DNA from: Xylogone sp. PMI_703
Taxonomy: Eukaryota; Ascomycota; Leotiomycetes
Assembly: GCA_021399445.1 (NCBI GenBank)
Contig: JAJTUQ010000010.1
Coordinates: 558,001 to 622,000 of the forward strand
Direction: 5' to 3'
Length of the DNA: 64,000 bases
Part shown: positions 22,300 through 34,177 of the stretch, in pieces
Layout of the letters: each line of letters starts with the position of its first letter
How positions within the stretch are numbered: the stretch's first letter is position 1
Notes under the pieces: generated by a model
What the model was told of the DNA's origin: nothing
The model's input: the letters and a program-made list of their open reading frames with translations, nothing else
Database searches by the model: none
Made by a program: the position numbers and the translations under genes

Positions 22300-23362
22300 A
22301 TGCCGGGTACCACGGACAATACCTCTGTTCTGAGTGATGCTCAGAAGGAGCATTTCATGAAGTATGGATTTGTCAAAGTCGAAGGGTGCTTCACTCGTGC
22401 GCAGGCTGAGGAGTTCACCTCCAAGTTATGGGTGCGTCTTGGGATGTCTCCGACGGACAAGTCGACTTGGCACACCGAACGAACCAATATGCCTACCCAT
22501 GGTAAGGTCCTGGCCCCAGAATTTGCGCCAAAGGCTTTCGCTGCGATGTGTGAACTTCTTGGAGGAGAAGAACGAATCTCAGATACTATGAGAACTTGGA
22601 GTGATGGATTCATTGTGAATCTCGGTAAAGACGAGTATAGTTCCGATCAAGAGTTGATTTATAGGGAGTTAGATGGGTGGCACAATGATGGAGATTTCTT
22701 CGTACATTTTTTGGACAGCCCTGAACAGGCATTGCTGGTTATTCCACTCTGGAGTGACATAGATTCGAAGGGCGGTGGTACTGTTATCTGTGCGGATGGT
22801 ATTAAGCATATTGCACAACATCTAGTAAGTCTTCGGGTCAAGTTTCGATACATAGATCCGGATGACTAACACTTCTACCAAGTACAACCATCCGGAGGGC
22901 GTGACACCATGGATGAGATCGGTGAGTGATCCGAGCCACACCGAATATGAGGGCAGAGAGTATTGGCTTGATCTTGCGCAAGATCCATCAAAAACAAGGG
23001 ATGAGAGTTTCTTTGAAGCCACCGGGAAAGTCGGAGACGTGTTTTTATTGCATCCCTTCATGCTTCATACCGCATCCAAGAACCTGCTGCGGAATATTCG
23101 AGTAATAACCAACCCACCAGTGTCTCTGAAGGAGCCGTTCTGTTATTACAGAGAGGATGGCAACTATAGCCTAGTAGAGCAAAAGACTTTGAACGATCTA
23201 GGGAAGCCGGAGGGATTACCGGGCTGGCATATCACCAAGCCGAGGAAAGGGTGGATTCCAAGAAGAGTTAAGAGGATGGAGGAAATGAAAAGACAAGAGT
23301 TGGAACGGTTAAACAATATGAAGCAGGACCAAATTGTACAACCGCAGGTGCAAGCTGCTTAG
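22300..23362 (+). CDS. Phytanoyl-CoA dioxygenase-like Fe(II)/2-oxoglutarate oxygenase
   Basis: Two exons (22300-22824, 22883-23362; 58-bp intron with GTAAGT donor and GACTAAC branch site, phase 0) give about 334 aa. The iron triad is visible: H128-x-D130 in WHNDGDF and a distal His (about H237) in FMLHTASKN. An Arg a few residues later, in LLRNIRV, is placed to bind 2-oxoglutarate. The fold is the PhyH-like double-stranded beta-helix. There is no signal peptide or peroxisomal tripeptide (the C-terminus is ..VQAA), so it is likely cytosolic. Fungal relatives hydroxylate or desaturate secondary metabolites or lipids, and the substrate is unknown here. A charged helical tail (~290-334) is unusual for the family core. 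Confidence 0.87.
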
Positions 23363-25313
23363 ACTTTTACTCTCTTGACTCATGTGGTATCAAGGCATAA
23401 TTTGAATAATACATACACTATTAGATTTAATTGTAGTATCTACTTTGCCGAATGCCACAAATATGACTTTGTTCTTGATGTCTGCAAAATTTTGGAATAG
23501 AAAGGTACTTGAAATTGGGCTCTCTCTGCGTGAAATTGTTCGTAAGGCATGAAAAGCTACGGAAGAGAAAAATATGACCAGTGGGCATTCAAGCGGAGCA
23601 ACAACATTGTAGCTGTTTCTTTGCCTTTGCCTTCAGGGGAACTATTAGATTATATTTGATAGGTAGTGGAATAGAACTGACGATATGATGCAAGCAAGCC
23701 TCACGCGCTGTAGAGTAATGGTAAGGCCTGCTCGGTTGGGGAAGTGTACCTCCTTCCTACTCAATGAATATTCTATCACACTTAATTTGTCTATTGTGTG
23801 GATATTTCTATAGTAGTAAGTCTGTACTAACTATAGAAAGGAAGTAATATGTATTTATGGAATATAGAGCGTTCACTGATAAATTCAATGAGCAATTTTC
23901 CGTTTCGGTTATGGTTTAACGTTGCTAGAAGATAATGTTGACTGGAATGACATATTCCAGCAAAGTATCAAGCTTTTCACTTTGAGAACACGGATTGAGA
24001 AGAATATGCTGGGGGTATCTTAGGTTATGATACAATACAGACGATCATAGTACGGAGCGGCTTCACTCATTTAGCAGGAGGAGAAGAATTGTGCCCAGAT
24101 CTAGGATTTGTACATGGTTCTACAAGAAGCACCCAGATATTAGTGTAGTGGTCTAGATATGTTAATCATCTTGTCTCTTAGAACTTGACTTCATAAAACA
24201 GCTCGTGGTTCTGGACCGCTAAATTCCTGCCTTGCTCCACTTAGGGCGTCAGGATTCGTTACTGTAATTGATGCAGTCATAGATCCACATGCAGAAAAAG
24301 CTTCTAAGCGGAATCAAACAACCAGTATCTAGATGATCAAAACGTTATGGTATACTGACAATCAAGATATGTCTAGTTAAGGCATCCTCACGGAATCCTG
24401 TGGTTGAGGCATGAACAAGCCGCGTATCCAATCAGTTTTCTTCCAGCTATCGCTATTGCTGCAGAGCGGTCTGGTTGGATTCTGCTTGTTCTTGGCTGCA
24501 GGAAGATCAGTTCATTTTTCTAGAGATGTTCTCCTATCAAGGTTAACACTCTATGTAACTGGATAAGGGGACACTTAGTGTCTAAAACCCCGCAATCGAG
24601 ACAACCAAACCAGGACGAATAGTTAATAGAGTATTCACGATCATCATCATGATTAATAAGCAGAATACTGTCCATTTGTTCGGCCCGGACCGCCTTGTAA
24701 CGACTGGTGGCGTAATGTGCAACTTGAGGCATTTGGGACGTTATAGAAGCGCACTTTCTGACATCACCCATGCAGTTAGGAGGGTGTGGATTTGTTGCAG
24801 TGTGCACCTGTGGACTGCCACGTAGCTTATGCATCTCCGATTAACCTACTAGAGTTAATCGAATGCGACATAAATCAAGATTTCTCCATTTGTTGAGCAA
24901 ACCAAACGCAAGTGAATGGACTCCATTTCTGCTCACGTGCGCCAATCCTTCCAATCCACGTCTTTGTGGATGGAGTTCGTTGACGCAGAGCGGTGCGAGA
25001 GATGGTGGGAGGCTATACGGTAGAAATGGCCCGACCACCTCGGCCTCACCCTCGCATTCGTGAGGCTGGTTGAGATGGCTGTTTTTGTGAAGATTTTCTA
25101 CTAACTCGCATTATCAACTCGCCACTCAGAAGCCGAACTCCTGTAAGCAAGCAATCTGGTTTGTGATACTTGCTATTTTCATTCCTTTAATATCCCATTC
25201 TTCCATTACATCCTCGCATGCTACTATTATTATAATAATATAGAACGTGCCCACTCCATGTTAGCAGATTATCCTGATTCATACCTTCCTTTCTACCGTT
25301 AACGGATTCTAAT
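23363..25313. other. 2-kb intergenic region, no supported gene
   Basis: A minus-strand ORF at 24520-24834 contains scattered Cys residues but no recognisable domain. A tRNA-like string near 23700 does not fold into a tRNA. Otherwise nothing is seen. Confidence 0.4.
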
Positions 25314-25982
25314 ATGGCTGAAGCTTTCATCACAGCAGTCCGTGGCTTCAGTTCAGATAATAGTTATAAATTAATCGAGAGTCTAGTTGAAGAATCCTTA
25401 GTGCTGAAAATGCGACTTGGAGCCAAGACTAAGGAAGCTGATGACCTCAAAAACGAAATGACCTCTCTTAAACGGTATGAGGACCGGTTACAAGAAAACC
25501 TCGAGCTATATCGCAAGCAGCGCAACGAATTATCACGTGAAAACGACCAACTTGAGAAAGAGATACACACATTGAACACAATCATTCAGGAGAAGGATGC
25601 GACGATGACGGAGCTGAGTCGCATATTAGATGGGGTTCCGACGCAGCTTACCCAGTTTGTAGAATGGCTGGATGAGGAGAAGGAGAAGTTGAGGGTAGCG
25701 AACACTGGCATAGAAGCACTGCAACAGATAGTGACGGATAAAGACAAGCAGATTGAGAGTCTGGAACAAGAGCTAAGGAATCAACAGGTGATCTCTAACA
25801 ACAGATTACAGCATCCCCAACATGAAGATCAGTGTCCTCAAGAGGAGCTAAAAGTCGAGCGTCCGGTCGCATCGGTCACTGGCAATAGTGAAGGTAATTC
25901 TTCGCATCCGCTGGCTCCATCAAGAACACACAGTGCCGATTCGAACGACAGCTGGGCTGTTGAGGGAGAGCCAGAGCTTTAA
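25314..25982 (+). CDS. Hypothetical coiled-coil protein
   Basis: A single-exon 222-aa protein with no recognised enzymatic domain. Residues ~20-100 and ~120-165 show heptad-like Leu/Ile spacing with dense Glu/Lys/Arg/Gln, as expected of two coiled-coil segments separated by a short Pro-containing hinge near PTQLTQF. The C-terminal ~55 residues are Ser/His/Pro-rich and probably disordered. It may act as a scaffold or dimerising protein, but no function can be assigned. The ATG at 25314 is the first in frame. The 3' neighbour is a convergent zinc-finger gene. Confidence 0.65.
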   Translation: MAEAFITAVRGFSSDNSYKLIESLVEESLVLKMRLGAKTKEADDLKNEMTSLKRYEDRLQENLELYRKQRNELSRENDQLEKEIHTLNTIIQEKDATMTELSRILDGVPTQLTQFVEWLDEEKEKLRVANTGIEALQQIVTDKDKQIESLEQELRNQQVISNNRLQHPQHEDQCPQEELKVERPVASVTGNSEGNSSHPLAPSRTHSADSNDSWAVEGEPEL

Positions 25983-26318
25983 CTATCTTCGGATAGTAAA
26001 GTGAATTTCCTTTCTATGTGATATAGTTTCGGTATTGACATTGCTTCAATCATACTTTAAACTGGGGGCGTTGAAATCAAGAAAATTGGAGTCCAAGTTT
26101 GGTTGGTATGTGAAAATAGACCAGAATATGGTCCGCGTTCAGTCTTGCAATAATATTTTGAGCAAGTGGCTGTTCATTGGAAGAATATACTTAATATCAG
26201 ATTGATTGATCTTTACGCTATATATACTAGGATAAGTGAAAAGTTGAAATTATAGCAAGATGCATTTAATGTACCAATGATGCTTCCATCAATGAATAAC
26301 CTTGACGCCTACCCAAAA
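25983..26318. other. Convergent intergenic region
   Basis: AT-rich 3' flanks of two convergent genes. Nothing more is seen. Confidence 0.4.
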
Positions 26319-27281
26319 TCACAAAATATTGACGTCGTAATCGACCGAGTCCATGCAATGTCCACACCAACCACAATCTTTGTCGCAGATACTCCAATCT
26401 TCATGCCCATCCATATTTACTACATAGTCGCTCTCCTCATCAAGCATCGAAGAGCCTAACGAACTATACTCAGAACATGTGTCGTACTCTTCGTTTCCAT
26501 ATATATATGAGTGTATCGAGTCGGATTCTTTAGGTTCTATTCGTCGCTTCGGAACTAGAAGCGGTTCACTCTGCCGCTTCGGTTCAACTTGTGGCGTAGC
26601 TGTCTTCTGATCCGTGATCTGGTGTGGCTTTCCAGTTAGGTGAGCTAGGGAGTTACGGATATGCTGGTCGAGGTCCTGTTGTGTTATAAATTTCCGGTTG
26701 CACTGTTTGCATATCACGCCGTGGCAGTCAAGAGTATGGCTCCTCTGGGCTTCCTGGCTGCGAAATTTGCGGGAGCACTTCTGGCATTTGAAACCATCAG
26801 GTGTAGGCTGAGGCTGTTGAATCGTGCTTTTGTACTCGTTATCGTTGCCTGTAGGCTTGTGGATTGGGGATTGAAGATGCTGGTTAAGGGCTTCCCGGCT
26901 TTTGAAAACCCTAGCACACTTGCTACATGGGAATACGTTGAGATGGGCTGGTGATTCAAGATGGCTATCGAGATCTGTTTTATTGTTGAATACTCGGTTA
27001 TGGACTTTGCACTGATACACTGACGCGACAACATGAGCTGGAGATGTCAGGTGATCATCTAAGCTGTCCTTGCTATTGAATGTTCGATTATGTTCCCTGC
27101 ATTCGAATACTGCTACAGGTACATGTGCCGGAGATCTGAGATGACTCTGAAGAGCCTTCCTGTTAGCAAATACCCGGCCACATTTGTCACATTTGCTGTC
27201 GTGAGCGGATGAATCTAGATGTTGTTGAAGAGCCTTCTCGTCGATAAAGCTTCGATTACACGGACTGCAGAACCTGGTCAT
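26319..27281 (-). CDS. Seven-finger C2H2 zinc-finger protein
   Basis: A single-exon 320-aa protein. Seven tandem fingers span about residues 5-215, most ending in the repeated S-P-A-H. Fingers 1, 2, 5, 6 and 7 use C-x2-C, while fingers 3 and 4 read C-x2-H (CREH, CKVH) in place of the second cysteine. Linkers are short and regular, and the fingers resemble the wide-spaced type found in RNA- or dsRNA-binding proteins. The last ~100 residues are acidic and Ser/Tyr-rich and end in a C-x3-C-x2-C-x2-C cluster (CDKDCGWCGHC). The next gene, in the same orientation, begins with two very similar fingers, so the two probably share ancestry. The role is unknown; nucleic-acid binding is likely. Confidence 0.82.
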   Translation of the reverse strand: MTRFCSPCNRSFIDEKALQQHLDSSAHDSKCDKCGRVFANRKALQSHLRSPAHVPVAVFECREHNRTFNSKDSLDDHLTSPAHVVASVYQCKVHNRVFNNKTDLDSHLESPAHLNVFPCSKCARVFKSREALNQHLQSPIHKPTGNDNEYKSTIQQPQPTPDGFKCQKCSRKFRSQEAQRSHTLDCHGVICKQCNRKFITQQDLDQHIRNSLAHLTGKPHQITDQKTATPQVEPKRQSEPLLVPKRRIEPKESDSIHSYIYGNEEYDTCSEYSSLGSSMLDEESDYVVNMDGHEDWSICDKDCGWCGHCMDSVDYDVNIL

Positions 27282-27865
27282 CTTGCTTGGTTATGTCTCT
27301 GAATATGTAGAATTCGACGAACTGAAGAAATAAACATGAGAAAGGCAGAGGTGATGTCCCCGCTCTGAGTGGTCACGTAACCCTATGCTGGATCGGCCGA
27401 GGATAAAGCACGTGACGGGGCTAATGGGCGATCCGCGGCACTTGCCCCGCTCGGTTCGCCTCGGGAATCGTGAACTAAGCCTTAAGGAGCAATCCTACAG
27501 ATCTATGGTTTTAGTTACAAAGCGTGGCGAAACAGGTCAGTTAAATAGGTTTATATCATCTCCGTAAGTCACATCTCAACGGTGTTGCGCACCATGAAGT
27601 GCCAATCCTTTGCTCAGGTCCACATCGCATTGACAATTAAGAGTGTAAACGATTATTTTCAATCCAATCAACTCAAATTGGTATCAAGATCTGTTAGAAC
27701 TAAGTACTATCCCAGAATATGTGGAATAAAGAAGGGTAATGACTGGCTAATAGAAAATAAGATGTTGCAGATATAACAATCTGGATGGGCAGATAACCGT
27801 AAAAAATCCAATTGTGTTATGTTCACTTCAAATCCAGGGAACAAAAACTACCCCGATACTATGGC
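27282..27865. other. Intergenic region between two zinc-finger genes
   Basis: About 0.6 kb containing the promoter of the seven-finger gene and the 3' flank of the exonuclease gene. Short ORFs on the plus strand are not supported. Confidence 0.4.
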
Positions 27866-29448
27866 CTAGTCTGACCAAGGATCGTAGCCAGTGTCAGGGT
27901 GTGGCCACCCTAGGTCTTCTGCAATATCGGACCAGTTCACTATCTCATCCATCTCTGATGTGGAAGAGAAGGATCTGTGACTCAGTCCCGCACCTAGAGT
28001 CTTCATATTCCCCTTTGTCGCTTTCTTGGCTTCTTGGATCCTCTTCTTTTCCTCCCTCTTCAGTTCTTCCTCTAGCTTCTTGACTTCGGCCCAGTTTTGG
28101 AGCTCATATTCATGCTGGATACAGAATAGCACTACATTTCTAGTAGCTAAAACGTCTTCCATGCAGTTGTGAGTGTTTTTCTTATTATTTCGAAATTCAA
28201 TATGAAGCAACTCCCGACAGAGTGTGTCTAGTCCCCACTGACGTCGTTCGCCAACGGCTTGCCTTGCGAGTATCCCGGAGTCCACGATACGAGGGTGCAA
28301 CATCCTCAGAAGATTGAGATCATTATTCAAAGCATGTCCGATAAGGATGGTATTCTCATCAATAAGTCTCCATAGAGCGTCTCGTGCTCCCTTCCAGCCA
28401 AGTAATGCTTCCCCCCGGGCTACTGCATTTTTCACATCAAACCGACTAATGCCATGGATTCTTGTGTTCCAATCCGTAATCTCTCTGTCTGGACAGACAT
28501 AGTGATTTAGAAGTACTGCGCCAGTGATGAAATCAACAGCGCAAACAAAGATAACCTCCGCTCCTCCATCCTTGACATGCGCCATTTCACAGTCTAGGAC
28601 AACCACCTGGAATTTTGGTTTATTTGGTGTCGTTGAAGGAGTATAGGAGAAACTGTGACACTGGGCAGCAATCTGCGTATCCAGATTTGCGTAATAATGC
28701 ATCGGGAGTGAGGTACATCCCCTCGATGCTGTTCCACAGCAAGAATATATCTTTGGACCGATGCTTCTTGGCTACAACAATCAGATATTGACCTTTTATA
28801 AGAAACATTGGGGTTAAGAGTGCAAACCTTTAATGGGCTTATCGTTCCTGTATGGAAACGGCATACGAATGCGGCCTTTTTTTGCATTACTATGTAACGG
28901 GTTAGAGCTAGGATTCAACCGAAAGAAATCGTCCGATACACACCTCCACAATTAATACATTTGCGAAGAGAAGCAATCTCATCCGCTGTGTATTGATATA
29001 ACCGGTATCCATTTTGTAGTAGGCTCTCCGCCGAATGGCAACGCCAGGATATTGACTCGAGAACCTCTAACTGCTGTGGAGCAGTAATCACTGACCATCG
29101 TTTATCCTGTTGCTCCTGAGTTTCAACCCTCTGAGGAGTTGTCACCCGAGGTACAACAGGCTTAAGGGAAGAATTACTGGAAGATAACTGTGGTAGCAGT
29201 GCAGACTTGGGTCTGAATCTGCGAAGTTGTGGTGGTCCGGCTACTGCGGGTTTGATGCCGGTGGGCTGCGGGGAATTCCTATGCTGGGTGGATGTTCTTA
29301 GGTGTTGGTCAAGAGCTTGCTGACTCTGAAAACGCCTATTACATCTCAGGCAATCAAATTCATGGGCTGGTGAGGATAAATGCTGCTCAAGAGATTTCTG
29401 GTTGTTGAATGATCTCTCGCAGGTTGCGTATGGGCAGTGTACCGCCAT
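27866..29448 (-). CDS. C2H2 zinc-finger / REXO-type RNA exonuclease
   Basis: Three exons (29448-28944, 28889-28828, 28771-27866; introns of 54 and 56 bp) give about 490 aa. Residues 5-56 hold two C2H2 fingers, the first with a C-x4-C spacing. A Cys-rich zinc knuckle (CINCG, CRFH, SCCG, RGC, about residues 163-208) is restored only when both introns are removed. The C-terminal DEDDh exonuclease domain starts with VLDCEM (D249, E251), continues through GHALNNDL (second Asp) and ends with H-N-C-M-E-D (general-base His and last Asp). This is the REX1/REXO family, which trims 3' ends of structured RNAs. The Lys/Glu-rich tail may be a coiled coil. The fingers match those of the adjacent seven-finger protein. 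Confidence 0.85.
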
Positions 29449-31003
29449 TTCCGCCCACTGGTTTCTAGGCTGGAAAGAAGCGGTTTGTTTAGCTTCACCT
29501 CTGTACCTTGGATCACGATGATAAAGGCAGTCGGTGACTACTCTGAAATGGAAGAAATAAGAAGTAGCCAGAGGTGGTTACATATATGTAGGTTGTCGCG
29601 TAGATTATGCAGGCTGGCGAGGAAGATGAGGTGGACATTCGGCCAACCAAGTAGATACCCATAATAGTATAGTGGGCTTATTAGGCAACGTCGCCGTCAA
29701 GCGGGGTGAGCGGAATCCAAGGAGTACTACATCAAAACGCATGAATCAGATATTTCCTAAAGTATATATTTGGAGTCCTCTAAAATATGAGGGCCTAACC
29801 TGGATCTCTTGATCTTATGAAAATTTTAATCATTCTCTACATTTAGCCCATTGGCTGTAGTAGCAAATCATTAGCAAGACTCCCCAGCACTTATGCATAG
29901 CTCATCTCTAATCTTGCTGGGTTTGGCTATTATTCCCAGGCGGTACTACCAGTAGTACAACCATCAGACAGATTAAAGAAATACTACATTAGACCTCTAA
30001 GACTCTTGTGCTCCGAGTAAGGAAACTAATTATGTAGAGATTTCTGGATTCGATTTCAAGCAGAACGTATATCCACATTCAAACTAAATCAAAGGGACCG
30101 CTATGAGGAGAAAGAGTCGCTTCATCTGCATAAAGTCCCTGACGCGTGATACTAACTGTCAGGTTGCATGATACGTCGCAAGCTTTTATTGGCTTCTTTT
30201 TGCCAACATAAACTCTCGCGTCGACATGCTGGTACCAATAATTATGATTTCGTCGAGTGCGTTAGTAGCTATGACCACAACCAAAACCAGATCAATTCTA
30301 TCGCTTCTTAATAGTCTTCGTGAACAGAAGTGATGCTACTTGATTACTTTAGGACTAATTTCAAGGGAGGCGTTATTAGGTGGCATGATTAGCATATTGA
30401 GTAATGAGTCCTCCATCTAGTGGTGAGCTGCGTCCACGGATGCGTCAATGGTATGGGCTGAGATGCATTGAAGATAATCTGCAAATACGGGCTGAATGGC
30501 GAAAATAAATTGAGAGAACTGTTGAAGAAAGCGTCCAGTCCGGAGGGAGTACTGAAATGCCCTTGGGTTAGAATCACGTGTAAAGATGGAACGAATTTAT
30601 GGAGTGCAAATGCCATAGTGTTGAAGAGGATAATGGAAACCTTGATTATGGCTAGAATGAAGACGGTTGCGTGTGCGTCACCCACATAGCTTACGATATG
30701 TGAATAGACACCGCTATTTAAGAATATTTGGCCGATACTTAAGATGCTCAAGTCCTGGTAGACAGTGCATAGGAATTTAGCTCTCATAATCTAGAGTTGC
30801 TTTGACAAGCTAAAGGATACTGCGTAAGATAGTACATTCCTGATCGAATCCTCAACTCTTTTCTTCGTAGCACTTCATCTCGCAAAGTCGAAACATGAAT
30901 ACCGGAGAAAACCTGGGCATATCTTCCTGCACCTTTTTCACAAAAGAATGATCCTCGTTAAAAAGTCCGCTCCAGTTTGCACCGGGTCCATCCTCAAAAG
31001 TCT
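29449..31003. other. 1.5-kb gene-poor stretch
   Basis: Holds a hydrophobic 132-codon minus-strand ORF (30389-30787) that I cannot link to any family or splice into a longer product. No repeats are seen. Confidence 0.35.
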
Positions 31004-32065
31004 CTACGGGGTCAAGGACATCAGAGTCTTAGTTGTGTTCCAGACTTTGCCCAAATCCCAGTCTTCTGCAAGGCCATTCCAATCTGCTTGAAGACACTTA
31101 AAACGAAGCCAATGAACGTCAAGTTCGTATTTCCATTTTTCTAAATCCTTATACAGACTTCCTGTTTTTAAAGTTCCGTCAAAAAATAACCTATGCTCTC
31201 GGTCTTTCTGCGGCCCCGAAGCCCACAGATTGTGGTACCTCTGTATCCTTTCTTTGTCTGTGGCATTTACAAGCACAATACGTTCTTCACCAAGTCGTCC
31301 AAAAAGACCGCTCGCCAATGCTTTATTTATATCAACATGCAAATTGATCGTATCCATGACAACAAAATACTCTGTACGAGATTCTAGTAATACGTAAATT
31401 TTGTAACGGTCGTCAGACCAGAAAGATGGATATGACGGTATCTGGCATTGAAGTCATATACTAGCTCGGCGGTTATAGATGCTCCCCGGCTGTGAGTTGC
31501 TGCTGCGAGAAATTGAGAAACTGGGCTACGATGATCATCCCGGGCGTTATGACCTCGTTCCCACTGTGGACAGAGAAGATTAGAGATCAAAACCAAAACT
31601 ACGTGGTTAATATATGACCAGGAAAAGTATAAATTAAGTGCCTGGAAAGGAAGAAACCAATGCCTTGGAAAATGGAACATAAATTCTTACATTTAAATGG
31701 ACAACATCAGTACTAGGGTTGAATCCATTCATATCTTTAAAAAAATAATCAAAGCCTTCTGACGTTGGCTCCAAAAGTTTGTTGAGCTTCTCTTGGTTGA
31801 AACCTGGATCTCGTTCGAAGAATACAGCACGTGATTCACGACATATTCGGGTGACGACCGGTAGGCGTCTGTTTCGGATACTGGTTTCTGCCGTTTGGCA
31901 TGAAATTTTGAGGCTGAGTTCTAATGGGCTTGGTGTGCGATCGAGGTCAATAATGCGGTGTGGGCAACATAATTTCCAAATACATCGTCTTAATTCAAAA
32001 GGTAGCTGACCGAAGCGATGAAACTGCGATGGGAGTTGGGACGTCGAGGTCTCCGGCGTGCACAT
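31004..32065 (-). CDS. 2EXR-domain protein with apparent frameshift
   Basis: Exon 1 (32065-31691) contains the 2EXR signature F-x-x-LP-x-ELR-x-x-IW (FGQLPFELRRCIW, about residues 17-29). It is followed by the conserved CRESR and DVVHLN segments. After a 127-bp intron (31690-31564), WERGH..ASITAEL continues the family pattern in the same phase. At about 31425-31450 the reading frame must change to keep the conserved C-terminal part: DDRYKIYVLLES, then SGLFGRLGEERIVLV and a Trp-rich end. In the first frame a stop appears at 31384. No plausible short intron explains the shift. The gene is therefore a recent pseudogene, a sequencing error, or programmed; I favour one of the first two. 2EXR proteins are abundant in fungi and have no established function. 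Confidence 0.65.
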
Positions 32066-34177
32066 AATGACTTCTGCTGCCGTTGTAAGTACTAACGAAT
32101 GAAACTATGGTAAAAGTATGAATGTCAATGAGATACTGGACTGAAAGGTCTCTATATAAAGAGCCCGCGAAGGTATGTATAGCACAGATGGTTACGTAGA
32201 TGTAGATGTTGCAGAGGGGTAGTGATTGTTGGTAATTGTTGGTACTGTAACTGTTCGCGGCGTGGCAAGCGAGTAATAGCATTGAAAGCAACTACAGAAA
32301 CGTGGGGGAGACGGCGCTTTCGATATAGTACAACGATGTGCTATGGAAGATAGATATTATCCCAAATCTCATATCCGAGCTCAAACATGTGATAATGACA
32401 TGTCCCTGGCTCATATCCGGATGTCGTAAATATATTTCGTGCGCCTAATGTACATTATAAATGCGTAGTTCATGTCGTAGGCTATCCAAAGATCCAAGTT
32501 AGATTATGGAATATCGGCTCAAGTGCTAGGGCAAGATAGGAAAAGGATGGGAGTAGATATTCCAGTAATTACAAAATCTACTAAGGTATATTTTAGTAGT
32601 ATCATCGTGCGAGTTCCTTATGGACTCGTCGGGGTTGATTAATTTTTAGATTGCGCTGTGGGTGATTATGACTCGACTGCCATCACCTGTACAGGAGATA
32701 TCAAACGCCACATAATGCCGTTCAAGACTGCATTCCAATTTGTCTTCAGCATAGTACGCAAAACCATAGCTACTTGTGGGACATAGAGAATCCTATATAA
32801 GAATATCTGAAAATATAGTCATTAGCTTGGCAAATTAGGTAGCGTTTGTTGCGATTTTGAGCTCCAGTGAAAGTGCAAATAGTACTTTTGTCTCCTGTTC
32901 ACGGTACTAAGTACCATGGCCATTTACTCTGTAGGTAAACCGAAATATTCTTCTATGAAAGTTTTCTCCTTTATGAGTGCGTATTCACATATATTTTTAA
33001 GTACCCACTGGGTATTCTTTGCTTTTCTCTATAAATCACCACAAAAAATGTGTGGGATATTGAAGGGACGCATCACCATAGATTGAGGCTCAATTCTTCC
33101 CTGCATTTTACCTGTGCATTTTACATATAAGAAGGAATATGACCCAGTTTTGCTACCTTAAATGCCGATCGTATTGCAATAGAAACACTTCGATAGTTGA
33201 TCATACCATATTACTAGGCTGAGCCTACAGCATCGTCATCCATGTATCAAATTTTATGTCTCGTCACGAGGTCTCAAACTTTGTCACTTTTATTATGTTC
33301 CTATCCTAACACTGCTAAGGAAACTATTATTGTGGTTCAAATTCTTGGGTCGCACTGTCGTTTGTCGATCAAAGAGTCATCTAGCCCACATGAAGTCTGA
33401 GTTATCGTATTATATGCAATCATCTTTGCAGGACAGAGTTGATGAACCATGGTAAGCAAAATTTTCGATTCACGTCCTGAATACTAGTCGATGGAGTTAT
33501 CTTGCACAAGTTCTGCCAATAAGCATCATGGTACACCACATTGCTAGACTAATCTGAAACATGTACCTGTAACGTTTGCTTTTTGTCAATTAACACTTGC
33601 GGGGCTGGTTTAGGTCAACCAGATAGACTCAGGGGATGTGCATACCGCCACACTACGTATCAAGACGAACCACGTTGCGGATCCAAATAGGCTTTCTATC
33701 TGTATTTGCGACTATCTGGTAGAATGGGAACAACTGATGATTCCAATACATCAAACATGTCACAGTGAGGACGGATGTATAAGTGCATGTATTGCTCTCA
33801 AGTTTGACGGAGGAACTGGTTCTGTATGCAGCTCAGCCTGTGAAAAAGTAAATATCATCCAAGTGTTTAGTGCGGGGTTGACCCTATGAGGTGCAATCGA
33901 CAATGCTTGTCTCAGCCTTATGTGATAGATGTGCAGATATCCACAGTTCAGCTGGTAAGTTGCTACCGCCAATCCGTCTCAGGAGACCCTACGGTGGAAT
34001 TCTGTGCGAAGGATGCTCTCCAATTCACAACTCAGATAGCTGAGCACCAGGGAATATAAAAGCTCCATTTCCCACCACATAATATTAATTGCATTACACA
34101 CATACACACCTATTTTGAAAGAACGCAATCAAGCCTTACAATTTTTTTAATCCCTAAGTCATCTATCCTTGATCAAT
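32066..34177. other. 2.1-kb intergenic region
   Basis: Contains a TATATA-like box near 32150 for the 2EXR gene and a TATAAAAG at 34055 for the oxidase. The Cys-containing ORF at 33638-33889 has no recognised domain. No repeats are seen. Confidence 0.45.
34055..34062 (+). promoter_or_regulatory. TATA box of FAD-linked oxidase gene
   Basis: TATAAAAG, about 120 bp upstream of the ATG at 34178. Confidence 0.4.

Noticed and set aside
23700..23770. Possible tRNA-like sequence
   Set aside because: The TAGAGTAATGGTAAGGC string looks like a D-arm, but no acceptor, anticodon or T-stem pairing follows.
24520..24834. 104-codon minus-strand ORF with several Cys residues
   Set aside because: Cys spacing is irregular, there is no family pattern, and I see no supporting splice structure.
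30389..30787. Hydrophobic 132-codon minus-strand ORF
   Set aside because: The hydrophobic stretches are what AT-rich non-coding DNA gives by chance. There is no recognisable domain or signal peptide.
33638..33889. Cys-containing 83-codon ORF
   Set aside because: No signal peptide or recognised domain; considered as a small secreted protein but not supported.
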